Shown: one piece after another, positions 38,189 through 47,851 of the stretch
Layout of the letters: every line of letters starts with the position of its first letter
Numbering within the stretch: the stretch's first letter is position 1
Assembly: GCA_051747385.1 (NCBI GenBank)
Contig: JBNJGB010000009.1
Coordinates: forward strand, 62,001-126,000
Direction: 5' to 3'
DNA length: 64,000 nt
DNA from: JBNJGB01 sp051747385
GTDB taxonomy: Bacteria > Myxococcota_A > UBA9042 > PHBI01 > JACKFB01
The notes under the pieces: model-generated
Told to the model about the DNA's origin: nothing
Databases searched by the model: none
The model's input: the letters and a program-made list of their open reading frames with translations, nothing else
Translations under genes and position numbers: made by a program

Positions 38189-39514
38189 CTACCGCTCGAC
38201 CAGATGCACCTCGACGCGCTGGTTGCGGTCGCGCCCGGCGGCGGTGCGGTTGCCGGCGATGGGCTCCTCGGCGCCGAGTCCGACGGCCCCGATCTTCCGC
38301 GCGTCCACGCCCAGGTCCACCAGGTGGCGTCGGACGGCCCGGGCGCGGGCCTCGCTGAGCTCGTAGGCCCGCTCCTCGGGCAGTCCGCCGTGGGTGTGGC
38401 CGCGGACCTCCGCCCGGAGGTGCGGGTGCGCGGTCAGGACATGGCCGATGCGCGCGAGGATCGGCCTCGAGCGCGGGAGCAGGTCCGCGGTGCCGGGAGC
38501 AAAGCGGACCGACTCCAGGGGGCGCCCGAACAGGGCGAGCTCGTCGGCGGACGGAGCCGGGCAGCCCTCCAGGGCCGCCTCGCCCTTCAGCCGGGGGCAG
38601 GCGTCCTTCCCGTCGGGGAGTCCGTCGTCGTCCGTGTCGGGGCACCCGGCGAAGCGCGGATCGCCGGGGAGGCTGGGGCAGGCGTCCGTGGTGTCGGGCA
38701 GGCCGTCCCCGTCCGCGTCGGGGCAGCCGTGGAGGGCCTCGGGGCCGGCCGCCTCGGGACAGGCGTCGTCCGGGTCGGCGAGGCCGTCCCCGTCGGCGTC
38801 GGGGCAGCCGTCGAGCGCCCGGAGGCCCGTGTCCACCGGGCATCGATCCTCGGGATCGGGGACGCCGTCCAGGTCCCGATCGGGGGGCGGCGGGGCCTCC
38901 TCGTCGGCGCCGTCCTCGTCCGGGCGGCGGAGGAAGACGTCGAAGCCCCCCAGCACGACCCCGTGGGCGGCGATGGGATCGTCCTCGGCGTCCGAGAAGA
39001 GGGCCCGGGCGTCCACGCGGAGCGCCATGCGGCCGTCGCCCAGCAGCCAGCGCGCACCGAAGCCCGCCGAGACCACCAGGTCCGCGTCCGTGCCCAGGTC
39101 GCCCGCGACCAGGCTCGAGACCCCCGCGCCACCGGCGACGTCGATGACGACGGGCCCGTCGAGGAAGTGCGCCACCGCCTCGAGGAGGCCGTGGAGCGCG
39201 ACGGCCGAGTCATCGCCGCGCAGGGTGCCGGCCGGCATGACGGCCGTCGTCAGCTCCAGCGACAGGGGATCGAACAGGCCGACGCCCAGGCGCAGCCCGT
39301 ACCACGCCGCGTCGTCCAGGCGCGCGTTCAGGCGCCGGTCCCCGATGAGGTCGCCGTCCGACGACGTCAGCTGATAGCCGCCCAGGACGCCCAGGTGCAC
39401 CGATCCGGCGGGCACGGGCGCGGACAGCGCCGGGCGAGGGGAGAGCACGGCTGCCGCGGCCACGAGGCAGGTCACCGTCGCGGCGCGTGCGCCTGCCCAC
39501 CGATTGCGCGCCAT
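38189..39514 (-). CDS. OmpA-family outer-membrane protein with thrombospondin type-3 repeats
   Basis: The product is 441 residues from the ATG at 39514 (AGGGGGGCAG upstream). It has a signal peptide to about residue 32, then a transmembrane-barrel-like region (SVHLGVLGGYQLTSSDGDLIG, YGLRLGVGLFDPLSLELTTA). Calcium-binding TSP3 repeats follow (DRDLDGVPDPEDRCP, DADGDGLADPDDACP, DTDDDGLPDGKDACP; about 225-325). The C-terminal OmpA domain (about 330-441) has SVRFAPGTADLLPRSRPIL, VRGHTHGGLPEERAYELSEARA and NRTAAGRDRNQRVEVHL, which binds peptidoglycan. The protein probably tethers the outer membrane to the wall. Confidence 0.93.
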   Translation of the reverse strand: MARNRWAGARAATVTCLVAAAAVLSPRPALSAPVPAGSVHLGVLGGYQLTSSDGDLIGDRRLNARLDDAAWYGLRLGVGLFDPLSLELTTAVMPAGTLRGDDSAVALHGLLEAVAHFLDGPVVIDVAGGAGVSSLVAGDLGTDADLVVSAGFGARWLLGDGRMALRVDARALFSDAEDDPIAAHGVVLGGFDVFLRRPDEDGADEEAPPPPDRDLDGVPDPEDRCPVDTGLRALDGCPDADGDGLADPDDACPEAAGPEALHGCPDADGDGLPDTTDACPSLPGDPRFAGCPDTDDDGLPDGKDACPRLKGEAALEGCPAPSADELALFGRPLESVRFAPGTADLLPRSRPILARIGHVLTAHPHLRAEVRGHTHGGLPEERAYELSEARARAVRRHLVDLGVDARKIGAVGLGAEEPIAGNRTAAGRDRNQRVEVHLVER

Positions 39515-39914
39515 GCTGCCCCCCTGGTCCTCCGGTCCGCCCCTCCGCAGGGGCGGGGGAAGCATGGCGACCTCGAAGCTCCCGTGCAAGCCCGTCGCAC
39601 GCCGCGCAAGCACGCGGCACGTCGCCGTCACGGCGTCGACATCGGACGGATGGTGGTCACACGTAGCGACCGCCCTGCTGGCTCCTAGGAGCGGCCGGGA
39701 AAACTCTCCCGTCGCGGGTGCCGGCCGCTACCACCAGCCTCGACGCCCGAGAACCCTCCGCCGTACCGCCTGGTACTCCGGCTCCCTCCGGTCGTCGGCT
39801 CTTCTGGCCCTTCGGGCCAGCGCGGCAGCGCCAGGCGCTGCCAACGGAACCGTCGTGCGCCGATTCCGGCGAAATGGGCTCGGCCCCGCTCGGTCCGACT
39901 TTCCCCGGACACTT
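39515..39914. other. Intergenic region with two adjacent perfect hairpins
   Basis: This 400-bp gap lies between the OmpA gene start and the small acidic ORF stop, both on the minus strand. The hairpins at 39804-39842 are the only clear structures. A palindrome CTCCTAGGAG is at about 39680-39689. No coding frame is convincing. Confidence 0.6.
39804..39842 (-). terminator. Double hairpin downstream of the small acidic protein gene
   Basis: CTGGCCC-TTC-GGGCCAG (39804-39820) and GGCAGCGCC-A-GGCGCTGCC (39824-39842) are perfect stems of 7 and 9 bp, separated by 3 bp. They lie about 73-110 bp beyond the stop codon at 39915 on the minus strand. There is no T-run, so termination would be Rho-dependent or attenuated by structure. 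This is a guess. Confidence 0.35.
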
Positions 39915-40079
39915 CTATAGATCGATGATGACCACCCGCGGCGGATCCTCATCCTCCTCGGGCTCCCGCGGGGGGCGCTCCCAGGGCGTGTTCTCGAGCG
40001 GCGCGGGGGCGTAGAGGGGCACGCGCTCCTCGTACGTCCGGCCCGGCTCGTCCCGAGTATCCGAGTAGATGTCCTGCAT
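39915..40079 (-). CDS. Small acidic protein ending RVVIIDL
   Basis: The product is 54 residues from the ATG at 40079, which has GGAGG six nt upstream (GGAGGCGGCC). Longer starts at 40109 and 40160 lack this. The sequence starts MQDIYSDTRDEPGRTYEERV, is rich in Pro/Glu/Asp, and ends DPPRVVIIDL. No transmembrane segment or motif is visible. The strong ribosome binding site and intact frame support a real gene. The tail looks like a beta strand with a short acidic exit; function unknown. Confidence 0.5.
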   Translation of the reverse strand: MQDIYSDTRDEPGRTYEERVPLYAPAPLENTPWERPPREPEEDEDPPRVVIIDL

Positions 40080-40282
40080 GGCCGCCTCCCGACGGGGGCT
40101 GGGGGTCATGTCACGATCAGCGTAGCAACGGGGGGGGGGCGAAGCAAGGACGCCGCACACTGGCGCCGTCGGCCCTTCACCCTGGCTACGGTTCGTTCAA
40201 CGTCGTGCTTGACCCCGATGTTCCCCGGGGCAGACGAGAGCCCGCCGCGCCGGGCCGGAGCCGGGCGCGGCGGGCCGTCCGA

Positions 40283-42160
<1,878 letters not shown>

Positions 42161-42244
42161 CTGGTCGCGTTGTGGGTTGACGATGAGAAAAGCCGTTGGG
42201 ATTCGCTTGGTTTTCCAAGGATGTCCCATGCTTCGAGGGCGCGG

Positions 42245-42273
42245 ACCATACTGCCGGCCCCGAAGCGTGTCAA
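42245..42273 (-). promoter_or_regulatory. Promoter of rpsA
   Basis: On the minus strand, TTGACA (42273-42268), a 17-bp spacer and TATGGT (42250-42245) form the best sigma-70 type promoter seen in the window. It is 15 nt upstream of the possible ATG at 42229 and 84 nt upstream of the preferred ATG at 42160, leaving a leader suitable for autoregulation. Confidence 0.62.
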
Positions 42274-42350
42274 CGGCCTTTGCTGTAGGGGATTCGCGCG
42301 GCAGTATAGACGCTCACGAACGCAAGCGCGAGTGTCGCGCACCGGGCGCG

Positions 42351-42380
42351 TTGCCGCCGCCGCCGGGCCTGTGCTATCGG
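42351..42380 (+). promoter_or_regulatory. Candidate promoter for the ClpP homologue
   Basis: TTGCCG (42351-42356), an 18-bp spacer and TATCGG (42375-42380) precede the ATG at 42440 by 59 nt. Spacing matches the candidates at 46402 and 49297, but the boxes are only moderate. Confidence 0.35.
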
Positions 42381-42439
42381 AGCCCGGGCCGCGAGCGCAC
42401 GGCGCTCCCCCCTCACCACCGCTGCACGGAGACGGCCCC

Positions 42440-43123
42440 ATGAAGGACAGGGATCGAACGGACGCCGATCGGACCGACCACGCCGAGGTGGCCCCCCCGG
42501 GGAATCCCTACCTCGCCTCGAGCGTCCGCCTCGCCGGCGACGACGACAAGGAGGACGAGCGCGCGTTCGGCAAGCCCAGCATCAAGGAGCGCCTCCTGGA
42601 GAGCCGGACCATCCAGCTCTTCGGCCCGGTGACCCAGAAGCTGGCGGACAAGGTGATCGGCGCGCTGCTCTTCCTGGAGGCCGACGACCCGGAGGCGCCC
42701 ATCACGGTGGTCCAGAACAGCCCCGGCGGCTCGGTCACGGACGGCTTCGCGATCTACGACACCATGCGGTTCATCCAGCCGCGCGTGCGGGTGCTCTGCG
42801 TGGGCCTCACCGCGTCCATCGCCACGGTCACGCTGCTCGGCGCCGACAAGGAGGACCGGGTGTCACTGCCCGGGACGCGCTTCCTCATCCACCAGCCGCT
42901 CATCCCGGGCCACATCTTCGGGCCGGCCAGCGACCTGGAGATCACCGCCCAGGAGATCGTGAAGACGCGCGACCGCATCAACCAGATGCTCGCGGAGGCC
43001 ACGGGCCAGCCGCTGGAGAAGATCGAGAAGGACACGCAGCGGGACTACTGGCTCGACGCCGAAGGCGCGGTCGAGTACGGGCTGATCTCGCGGATCATCT
43101 CGTCCCGGAGCGAGCTGGACTGA
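42440..43123 (+). CDS. clpP: ClpP-family serine protease homologue
   Basis: The product is 227 residues. The catalytic triad of ClpP is present: Ser126 in GLTASIA, His151 in LIHQPL and Asp202 in DTQRDYW. The nucleophile loop reads TASIA rather than the usual AASMG, and the following helix TVTLLGAD differs. The 40-residue N-terminus is charged and non-homologous. This is a divergent second-type ClpP seen beside classical ClpP in some deltaproteobacteria. Other motifs are QNSPGGSVTDGFAIYDTMRF and VEYGLISRII. It would need a Clp ATPase partner, none of which lies here. GGAG at 42427-42430 precedes the ATG; a very long in-frame extension through rpsA is a shadow. Confidence 0.9.
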   Translation: MKDRDRTDADRTDHAEVAPPGNPYLASSVRLAGDDDKEDERAFGKPSIKERLLESRTIQLFGPVTQKLADKVIGALLFLEADDPEAPITVVQNSPGGSVTDGFAIYDTMRFIQPRVRVLCVGLTASIATVTLLGADKEDRVSLPGTRFLIHQPLIPGHIFGPASDLEITAQEIVKTRDRINQMLAEATGQPLEKIEKDTQRDYWLDAEGAVEYGLISRIISSRSELD

Positions 43124-43182
43124 TCGCCGGGTGGCGGGGGCGGGGACGGGGACGGCTCCGACCTCCGCGGCTCGATCGTCGC

Positions 43183-45012
43183 TCAGTACAGCAGCTCGAG
43201 CAGCTCGGCGTGGCGCTGTTCGATGGCCCGGCGCCGGAGCTTGAGCGTCGGCGTGAGCAGGCCCTCCTCCACGGTGAAGGACGAGGGCAGCACGGCGAAG
43301 CGCTTGATGGTCTCCCACGGGGGGCGGTGGGCGTTCACCGACGCCACGTGGGCGTCCAGGGTGTCCAGCACGAGGGGGTGGTTGGCGAGCCAGGCGATGT
43401 CCCTGCGGGCCAGACCCTTGCGCTCGGCCCAGCCGGCCGCCGTCTCGGGATCGAGCGTCAGCAGCGTCACGAGGTAGCGCTGCTGATCGCCGATCACGCA
43501 CGCGTGCTCCACGAGCGGGTGCGCCCGCAGGGCCTCCTCGATGGGCCTCGGCGGGATCCGGCGCCCGGCGGCCGTGACCAGCACGTTCTCCTTGCGGTCG
43601 ACGATCCGGAGAAAGCCGTCCTCGTCGAGGGTACCCAGGTCGCCCGTGCGCAGCCAGGGGCGCCCGCCGTCGGCGGCCTCCAGGAAGGCCTCGTCGGTGG
43701 CGTCCGGCCGGTTCCGATAGCCGCGGAAGACGTTCGGGCCGCGCACCAGGATCTCGTCGTCTCCCGCGAGGCGGACCTCGCAGCCCACGATGGGGCGCCC
43801 GACCGTCCCGAAGCGCCAGGAACCGGGCGTGTTCATGGTCACCGGGGCCGCCGTCTCGGCGAGCCCGTAGCCCTCCAGGATCAGCAGCCCGCACGCGTGG
43901 AAGAACGTGAGCGTCTCCATGGACAGGGGCGCCGCGCCGCTGAGCATGAAGCGCACGCGTCCGCCGAAGAAGTCGCGCACCCGCCGGAGCACCAGGCGAT
44001 CCGCCACGGCGTGCTTCGCGCGGAGCCCCGCGGGGATGGGCTGTCCGTCCCGCACCAGGCGCGAGTAGCGCTGGCCGATCTCCAGGCCCCACCGGAACAG
44101 GCGCTGCTGGTGGGCGGGGCCCTCCCGGAGGCGGGCCTGGAAGCGGGCGTGGGCCTTCTCGTAGACGCGCGGCACCCCCACGAGCACCGTCGGCTTGACC
44201 GCGGCCAGGGCCTGGGGGAGCTGCTCGGGCGTCTCGAGGTACACCCCGCGCCCCCCGTGGAACATGCTCGTGTAGACGGACACGCGCTGAAGGACGTGGG
44301 CGAGGGGCAGGTAGACGATGGAGAGATCCGCCACGCTCATGGGGAACAAGGCGGCCATGGCCCGCGCGGTGTGCATGAGGTTGGTGTGGGTCAGCTGCGC
44401 GCCCTTGGGGCGGCCGGTCGTCCCCGAGGTGTAGACGATGGTGGCGATGTCGTCGGGGCGGACGGCATGGCGGCGCGCCTCCCAGGCCCGCCGGGCGTCC
44501 GGCGTGTCCGCCCGCCCCCGGTCGATGGCGTGGTCCAGGGAGCCCACCTTGAGCCCCGGCGGCCCGGCGTCCTGGGGATCCGGGTGCATGATGAGCACCT
44601 GCTCCAGGTGCTCGGCGGCCTCGGGGCGGGCCACGAGGTTGCGGGCGGTGGCGGAGTTCTCCACGACCGCGACGCGTGCCCCGGAGTCGGCCAGCACGAA
44701 GGACAGATCCTCCGCACGGGCGTCGGGATAGACGCCGACCGTCACGGCGCCGACGGAGAGGATCGCCAGGTCGCAGAGAGCCCAGCGGTGGCTGCTCCGG
44801 GACACGATGGCCACGGACTCCCCGGGCCGGACCCCGAGGCGCATGAGGCCCGAGGCCAGCCGGCGCACCCGATCCGCGGCGTCGTCCCAGCCCAGGCCGT
44901 GCAGGACCCCGTCGCGGTAGTAGCGACCGAGCTCCTGTCCCCGGAAGCGCTCCGCGGCGGACGCGAAGAGCGCGGGGAGGGTCTGGGGGGCCTGGGACGT
45001 CGGCAAGGGCAC
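43183..45012 (-). CDS. Long-chain acyl-CoA synthetase (AMP-binding, FadD15/FAA-type), copy 1
   Basis: The product is 609 residues from the GTG at 45012. GAGGTG partly overlaps that codon, so a TTG at 45006 with correct spacing is a plausible alternative start. Motifs of an adenylate-forming ligase are intact: YTSGTTGRPKGAQLTH near residue 193, LPLAHVLQRVS, SGAAPLSMETLTFF, EGYGLAETAAP and TGDLGTLDEDGFLRIVDRKEN. It activates a fatty acid or similar acid to its CoA ester by way of an acyl-AMP. The closing Lys motif region is GRRIPPRPIE. It is divergent from the TPR gene and shares family with the ligase at 49353, about 4.3 kb away. Confidence 0.93.
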   Translation of the reverse strand: MPLPTSQAPQTLPALFASAAERFRGQELGRYYRDGVLHGLGWDDAADRVRRLASGLMRLGVRPGESVAIVSRSSHRWALCDLAILSVGAVTVGVYPDARAEDLSFVLADSGARVAVVENSATARNLVARPEAAEHLEQVLIMHPDPQDAGPPGLKVGSLDHAIDRGRADTPDARRAWEARRHAVRPDDIATIVYTSGTTGRPKGAQLTHTNLMHTARAMAALFPMSVADLSIVYLPLAHVLQRVSVYTSMFHGGRGVYLETPEQLPQALAAVKPTVLVGVPRVYEKAHARFQARLREGPAHQQRLFRWGLEIGQRYSRLVRDGQPIPAGLRAKHAVADRLVLRRVRDFFGGRVRFMLSGAAPLSMETLTFFHACGLLILEGYGLAETAAPVTMNTPGSWRFGTVGRPIVGCEVRLAGDDEILVRGPNVFRGYRNRPDATDEAFLEAADGGRPWLRTGDLGTLDEDGFLRIVDRKENVLVTAAGRRIPPRPIEEALRAHPLVEHACVIGDQQRYLVTLLTLDPETAAGWAERKGLARRDIAWLANHPLVLDTLDAHVASVNAHRPPWETIKRFAVLPSSFTVEEGLLTPTLKLRRRAIEQRHAELLELLY

Positions 45013-45140
45013 CTCTTCTGGGTGTCTGGAAGGGGGGCGCGAGGACGCGCCATGTTCCCGACTGCCTCGCCCGAACGCAAGGGTTCACCGGGACGTGCCG
45101 GGGTGGTCGCGGAGGGGCGGTCCCCGTACACTTCGCGGCG

Positions 45141-46397
45141 ATGTACGACGAGCGCCCGGACACCCCCGCCGACGCCCTGCTGCGAGAGGGAGGGCGGCTC
45201 GACCGGGAGGGTCGCGCGGCCGAGGCCATGGAGGCTCGGCGGGAGGCCCTCGCGCTGGCGGAGAGGAGCGGTGACGCGGGCGCGGTGGGCCGGGCGTTGA
45301 TCGGGATCGCGGAGGCGAGCCTGGAGGCGGAGGCCCCCGACGTGGCCCTGGCGGCCTGGGAGGACGCGGTGGCGCACCTCGCGGGCGGCCCCGGAGCGCT
45401 CCGGGCCGGGGCCCGGGCGGGTCTGGCGGAGTGTCTCCTGGCGGAGGGCGCCGTGGCGCGTGCCGGAGAGGTGCTGGAGCCGGCCCGGGAGGCGCTCCGC
45501 GGAGCCCGGGAGCCCGAGGCCTGGGCACGCGGGCTGGCCCTGGACGTGGCGCTCGGCGTGGCGCGCGGGGAGCCGTTCGTGGAGGAGGCCTGGCGGGAGT
45601 CGCTGGACGCGCTGGCCGGCCGGGGGCGCCACGGCTGCTGCTGGCGCCTCACCATGGGCATGGCGCGGGCCTTGGAGGCTCGCGGAGACCCGGAGGGAGC
45701 GCGGCGCTGGCTCCGCCGGGCGCGGGATCTCGCCGCCGAGCGCTTCCCGCGAGGCGTGGGCCCGGCCGCGCTCGCCGAGGCCGATCGGCTCGTGGAGGCG
45801 GGGCGCCTGGTGGAGGCGGACGAGGCCGTCGAGGCTGCGGCGGAGGCGGCGCGGGTCGCCGGGGATCGGGACGGCCTGGAGCGCTGCCTGGCGCGGGGCG
45901 TGGATCTCGCCGTGGCGGTCGGGAGCGCCGCGCGGGCCGTGGAGCGTCTCTCGGAGGCGGCGGCCCTGGCGGCGGACCGGGGTGCCGCTCGCGAGCACCT
46001 CTCCGCCTTGATGCGGGCGCTCCGGGTGGCGTCGCGGGCGGACCTCCCCGAGGCGGGGGCCCTCGCGGGCGAGATGCGGGACGCCCTGGCGGCGGCCGGC
46101 CCGGGTACGCTGGCGGCCGCGACGCTCCGCGAGGTGGCCGCGGATCTGGCCGAGGCCGGCGACGGGGAGGGGGGCCGCGATCTCCTCCTGGACGCCGCGC
46201 GGGCGCAGTTCGCCGCCAGGGAGCCCGCGGAGGCGGCGTCGACGCTCGCGGACGCGGCGCGCCTCACCATGGGCCTCGGGGACCGCGACCTGGCGCGGGA
46301 GATGTGGGACGAGGTGGTGGGCCTCGCCGCGCACTTCGGCCTGGCCGAGCTGGAGGAGTGGGAGGCGGAGCGCGCCGAGCGCTTCCCCGAGGGCTGA
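45141..46397 (+). CDS. TPR-like repeat protein
   Basis: The product is 418 residues and consists of Ala/Glu/Arg-rich helical repeats about 35 residues long (LLREGGRLDREGRAAEAMEA, LIGIAEASLEAEAPDVALAAW, LAECLLAEGAVARAGEVLEP, and so on to the end). There is no signal peptide or membrane segment. Such all-helical proteins act as scaffolds or partners. A TACACT box ends 8 nt before the ATG at 45141, which has no Shine-Dalgarno sequence, hinting at a leaderless mRNA. It lies 66 bp upstream of the rhomboid gene; a promoter between them suggests separate transcription. Confidence 0.8.
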   Translation: MYDERPDTPADALLREGGRLDREGRAAEAMEARREALALAERSGDAGAVGRALIGIAEASLEAEAPDVALAAWEDAVAHLAGGPGALRAGARAGLAECLLAEGAVARAGEVLEPAREALRGAREPEAWARGLALDVALGVARGEPFVEEAWRESLDALAGRGRHGCCWRLTMGMARALEARGDPEGARRWLRRARDLAAERFPRGVGPAALAEADRLVEAGRLVEADEAVEAAAEAARVAGDRDGLERCLARGVDLAVAVGSAARAVERLSEAAALAADRGAAREHLSALMRALRVASRADLPEAGALAGEMRDALAAAGPGTLAAATLREVAADLAEAGDGEGGRDLLLDAARAQFAAREPAEAASTLADAARLTMGLGDRDLAREMWDEVVGLAAHFGLAELEEWEAERAERFPEG

Positions 46398-46401
46398 GTC
46401 G

Positions 46402-46431
46402 TTGACCGCCGACGAGGGCGGTGGCTAGGCT
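46402..46431 (+). promoter_or_regulatory. Candidate promoter for the rhomboid gene
   Basis: TTGACC (46402-46407), 18-bp spacer, TAGGCT (46426-46431), then 32 nt to the ATG at 46464 with GGGAGAGGCG as ribosome binding site. Confidence 0.5.
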
Positions 46432-46463
46432 GCGCCGACCCCGGGCGTGGGCAGGGAGAGGCG

Positions 46464-47591
46464 ATGGGCGAGCGACCGAAGCTGTGCGCCAACTGCGGCA
46501 AGCTCATGGGCGTCGGCGACGAGTGCCCCTACTGCGGCGCGGACAACCGGCGCGTGGGCGTCCGCCTCAAGCGCGTGGCGGGCGCGGGCGGCGGCGGAAT
46601 CGGCGTCACCGCGACCCTGATCGGCGTGAACCTCTTCCTGTTCTTCACCGCCATCGCCGTGGGGGGCGTGCACGAGGGCGGCGGCCTGTCCTTCATGCGG
46701 CCGGACATGGAGGTCCTCTTCCGGCTCGGGCTGCAGGACAACCGGGCCATCGCCGCCGGGCAGTGGTGGCGGCTGTTCACCATGGTGTTCCTGCACCTGG
46801 GCCTGCTCCACGTGGCCTTCAACTGCTACATCCTCTGGTACGTGGGGCGGATGCTGGAGTCCGAGTTCGGCGGCCGGCTGATGTTCTTCGTGTACATGAC
46901 CGCCGGGCTGGCGGGCTCCGTGGGCTCGTACCTGGCGGGGATCGGCGGGGCCGGCGCGTCCGGCGCCGTCTTCGGCACCCTGGGCGCCGTCCTGGTCCAC
47001 CGGCGGATGGTGGACGGGCACTTCCGACACCCCGTGAGCCATCAGCTCCTCGTGCTCCTGGGCATCAACGTGGTGTTCGGCCTCGTGATGTCGAGCCACG
47101 TGAACAACGTCGCCCACTTCGGAGGGCTGGCCGCCGGTGCGGCCGTGGCCTTCGTCGTGACCCGCCACCGCATCGGCCGGACGGGGGCGGTGGTCGTGAT
47201 GCTGGCCTCGTGGGTCATGGGCGCCGTGACCGCGGTGAGCTTCGGGATGATGATGTGGGGCCTGCTCTTCCACGGCTCCGGCGAGGACGTCCAGGCGGCC
47301 ACGCGCTGCTGGCGCCAGGCCCACGCCGCCGTCGCGCAGGAGTTCCAGCCGGACGAGGCCCGACAGGCCCTGGCCTGCCTCGAAGACGCGCCGTCCCTCG
47401 AGGCTCCGGCGGACGAGGCCCGGGAGCGCGCGCTCCGATCTCTCCGCCTCGCCATCGGGGCGTGGGAGACCGGCGACGACGGCGGCCTCCAGCGCGGCAC
47501 GCGCCAGACCGGCGAGGCCCTCACGGACTTCCTGCATTGGCGGGACGAGGCGCTCCCCCGCTACGGCCTGACGCTGGTCCGGGATCGCTGA
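46464..47591 (+). CDS. Rhomboid-family intramembrane serine protease with N-terminal zinc ribbon
   Basis: The product is 375 residues. Residues 1-30 have two CxxC pairs (C8/C11, C21/C24), a zinc-ribbon start. The rhomboid core follows, with six hydrophobic helices, the GASGAVFG motif (catalytic Ser166), the helix with NNVAHFGGL (His218), and WWRLFTMVFLHLGLLHVAFN. Rhomboids cleave transmembrane substrates within the bilayer. The C-terminal roughly 100 residues (from about 265) are cytosolic and helical, ending LTDFLHWRDEALPRYGL. Zinc ribbon plus rhomboid is found in several bacterial lineages. The neighbour at 45141 may be a regulator or scaffold, by position only. Confidence 0.94.
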   Translation: MGERPKLCANCGKLMGVGDECPYCGADNRRVGVRLKRVAGAGGGGIGVTATLIGVNLFLFFTAIAVGGVHEGGGLSFMRPDMEVLFRLGLQDNRAIAAGQWWRLFTMVFLHLGLLHVAFNCYILWYVGRMLESEFGGRLMFFVYMTAGLAGSVGSYLAGIGGAGASGAVFGTLGAVLVHRRMVDGHFRHPVSHQLLVLLGINVVFGLVMSSHVNNVAHFGGLAAGAAVAFVVTRHRIGRTGAVVVMLASWVMGAVTAVSFGMMMWGLLFHGSGEDVQAATRCWRQAHAAVAQEFQPDEARQALACLEDAPSLEAPADEARERALRSLRLAIGAWETGDDGGLQRGTRQTGEALTDFLHWRDEALPRYGLTLVRDR

Positions 47592-47639
47592 CGGCGGTCC
47601 TGCTTCGCTTCGGGGCAGGGCTGGGGATGACCGCCGGGG

Positions 47640-47848
47640 CCGCGGTCTCGCGGAGGATCGCGCGCCAGGCCGCCAAGCCACGAAGGCCAGCGAACCGCTC
47701 GCACACCAGTTGGGCCGAGGCTGTCGGGTCACCGGCAGGCCAACGGCTGGCCAACCGGGTCCGAGCAAGCCGTCTTCCTTTGCGTCTTCGGGTCTTTGCG
47801 CGAGCCCTTCGTCTTGCGAGATGTGACGAGGTGTGAGCCGGGGACGGC
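47640..47848 (+). repeat. Dispersed intergenic repeat, family B copy 2
   Basis: Homologous to 34221-34430 in opposite orientation. It fills most of the 260-bp convergent gap between the rhomboid and transpeptidase genes and ends 3 bp before the stop codon of the latter. Confidence 0.75.
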
Positions 47849-47851
47849 GTC

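Noticed and set aside
38189..39631. Longer start of the OmpA-like gene
   Set aside because: It would put 39 charged residues before the signal peptide; the ATG at 39514 has a ribosome binding site.
39680..39760. Third copy of the family D element
   Set aside because: Some words look alike (ACTCTCCC, CTCGACGCCC) but there is no clear inverted end or duplication.
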